64,000 nucleotides of DNA, from assembly GCF_021603585.1 (NCBI RefSeq), contig NZ_BQHI01000002.1:418067-482066 (forward strand). The letters are read 5' to 3'. Below are positions 63,583 through 64,000 of the stretch, piece after piece. Source of the DNA: Pseudomonas sputi (GTDB lineage: Bacteria > Pseudomonadota > Gammaproteobacteria > Pseudomonadales > Pseudomonadaceae). The notes under the pieces were generated by a model, which was given only the letters and a program-made list of their open reading frames with translations, did not search any database and had not been told where the DNA came from. A program made the translations under genes and the position numbers. The first letter of the stretch is position 1; every line of letters starts with the position of its first letter.

Positions 63583-64000
63583 CTAGTCGAACTGTTCGGC
63601 GATGCTCTGCGGCACCGGGATCTGGATTTCCAGCAGTTGCTGGGCGAAGGCCTTGCCTTGCGGATCGATGCGCAGGCTCGCCACGCCGCCGCCACCGAGG
63701 GCGTTTTCCAGCAGGAAGTTGAGGCTGTGGGTGCCCGGCAGATACCAGCGTTCGACCCGGCCGTGTATCGGGTCGAGGACATGGCTCATCCAGTCCACGA
63801 CCACGGCCGGGGTCAGCGCCTCGGCGATCCACGGCAGGTATTCAGGACGGCGCGGCATGACGCCGATGTTGCTGTGATTGCCCTTGTCGCCGGAGCGCGC
63901 CACCGCCAGTTTGACCAATGGCACGCTCGCGTCGGCGCGGCCCTGAGGTTTGGGCGTTTCGTGGGGCAGGGGCAGATCCTGACTGTCGAGGGGGGCGGGG
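63583..64000 (-). CDS. atuA: AtuA-type protein, C-terminal part, cut by the window edge
   Basis: The frame is open to the last base, so only about the last 138 residues are present. The segment LPLPHETPKPQG is followed by VPLVKLAVARSGDKGNHSNIGVMPRRPEYLPWIAEAL, and then WYLPGTHSLNFLLENALGGGGVASLRIDPQGKAFAQQLLEIQIPVP. This matches the C-terminal domain of AtuA-like (DUF1446-associated) proteins, whose biochemical role is unknown. It lies 12 bases upstream of atuB on the same strand and is the first known gene of the atu operon seen here. Confidence 0.88.
   Translation of the reverse strand, partial: PAPLDSQDLPLPHETPKPQGRADASVPLVKLAVARSGDKGNHSNIGVMPRRPEYLPWIAEALTPAVVVDWMSHVLDPIHGRVERWYLPGTHSLNFLLENALGGGGVASLRIDPQGKAFAQQLLEIQIPVPQSIAEQFD

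Overview
The window is a contiguous piece of a high-GC Pseudomonas chromosome, most likely from the P. fluorescens group. The evidence is gene content and order: earP-efp, ohr-ohrR, deaD, htpX, msrB-gpx-ospR-sagS, rocS2-rocA2-dgt and an atu terpene cluster, many of which are recalled to lie in similar order in P. aeruginosa. A fluorescens-type REP element is also present. I see no rRNA, tRNA, CRISPR array, insertion sequence or prophage. Nearly all the DNA is ordinary chromosomal coding sequence.

Layout. 0.3-9 kb: a small acetyltransferase, class I DAHP synthase, PilZ and thioredoxin-like genes, panE, 5'-nucleotidase, universal stress protein, cysB, a GreA/GreB-like factor, then earP and efp. 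9-20.8 kb: a secreted esterase, the ohr/ohrR peroxide module, two LysR regulators around a TauE exporter, a DUF1127 protein, ycaQ, class II DAHP synthase, a spermidine-synthase-like enzyme, a crotonase, and deaD with a long structured leader. 20.9-30.4 kb: ygiD, tpm, htpX, alaA, then the oxidative-repair genes msrB, gpx and ospR, the hybrid kinase sagS, a DUF815 ATPase and a free methionine sulfoxide reductase. 30.4-40.6 kb: a signalling block with an HD-GYP protein, the BvgAS-like pair rocS2/rocA2, dgt and an EAL phosphodiesterase. 40.7-45.4 kb: three small YqjDE-type membrane genes, an ammonium transporter behind a sigma-54 promoter, a Kef-type antiporter and a glutaredoxin. 45.5-51.3 kb: an SOS-box gene of unknown function, a pseudouridine synthase, a small lipoprotein, mobA/moaB/moeA, a microprotein and yegS. 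51.2-57 kb: a NarL-type two-component pair, an HPt-like protein divergent from cheV (which has a FliA promoter), a MOSC protein, ppnP and an exonuclease. 57-64 kb: atuF to atuA on the minus strand, the last cut by the window edge, for acyclic terpene (citronellol/geraniol) catabolism.

How the genes work together. Two peroxide-sensing MarR regulators (OhrR, OspR) and their targets ohr and gpx share a recognisable operator. Two methionine sulfoxide reductases complete a thiol/methionine repair theme. c-di-GMP and phosphorelay proteins (PilZ, SagS, HD-GYP, RocS2/RocA2, EAL) suggest control of surface attachment. Three alternative regulatory inputs can be read directly from promoter sequences: LexA, sigma-54 and sigma-28. 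Six convergent gene pairs overlap or abut at their stop codons, whereas five others are separated by bidirectional terminators.

No wholly new multi-gene system stands out. The best leads are the start-codon hairpin of deaD, the SOS-box gene of unknown function, the shared OhrR/OspR operator, the HD-GYP protein with a large insertion, and the HPt-like protein without an obvious phosphoacceptor histidine next to cheV. Assignments rest on reading the sequence and on recalled family features; no database search was possible.
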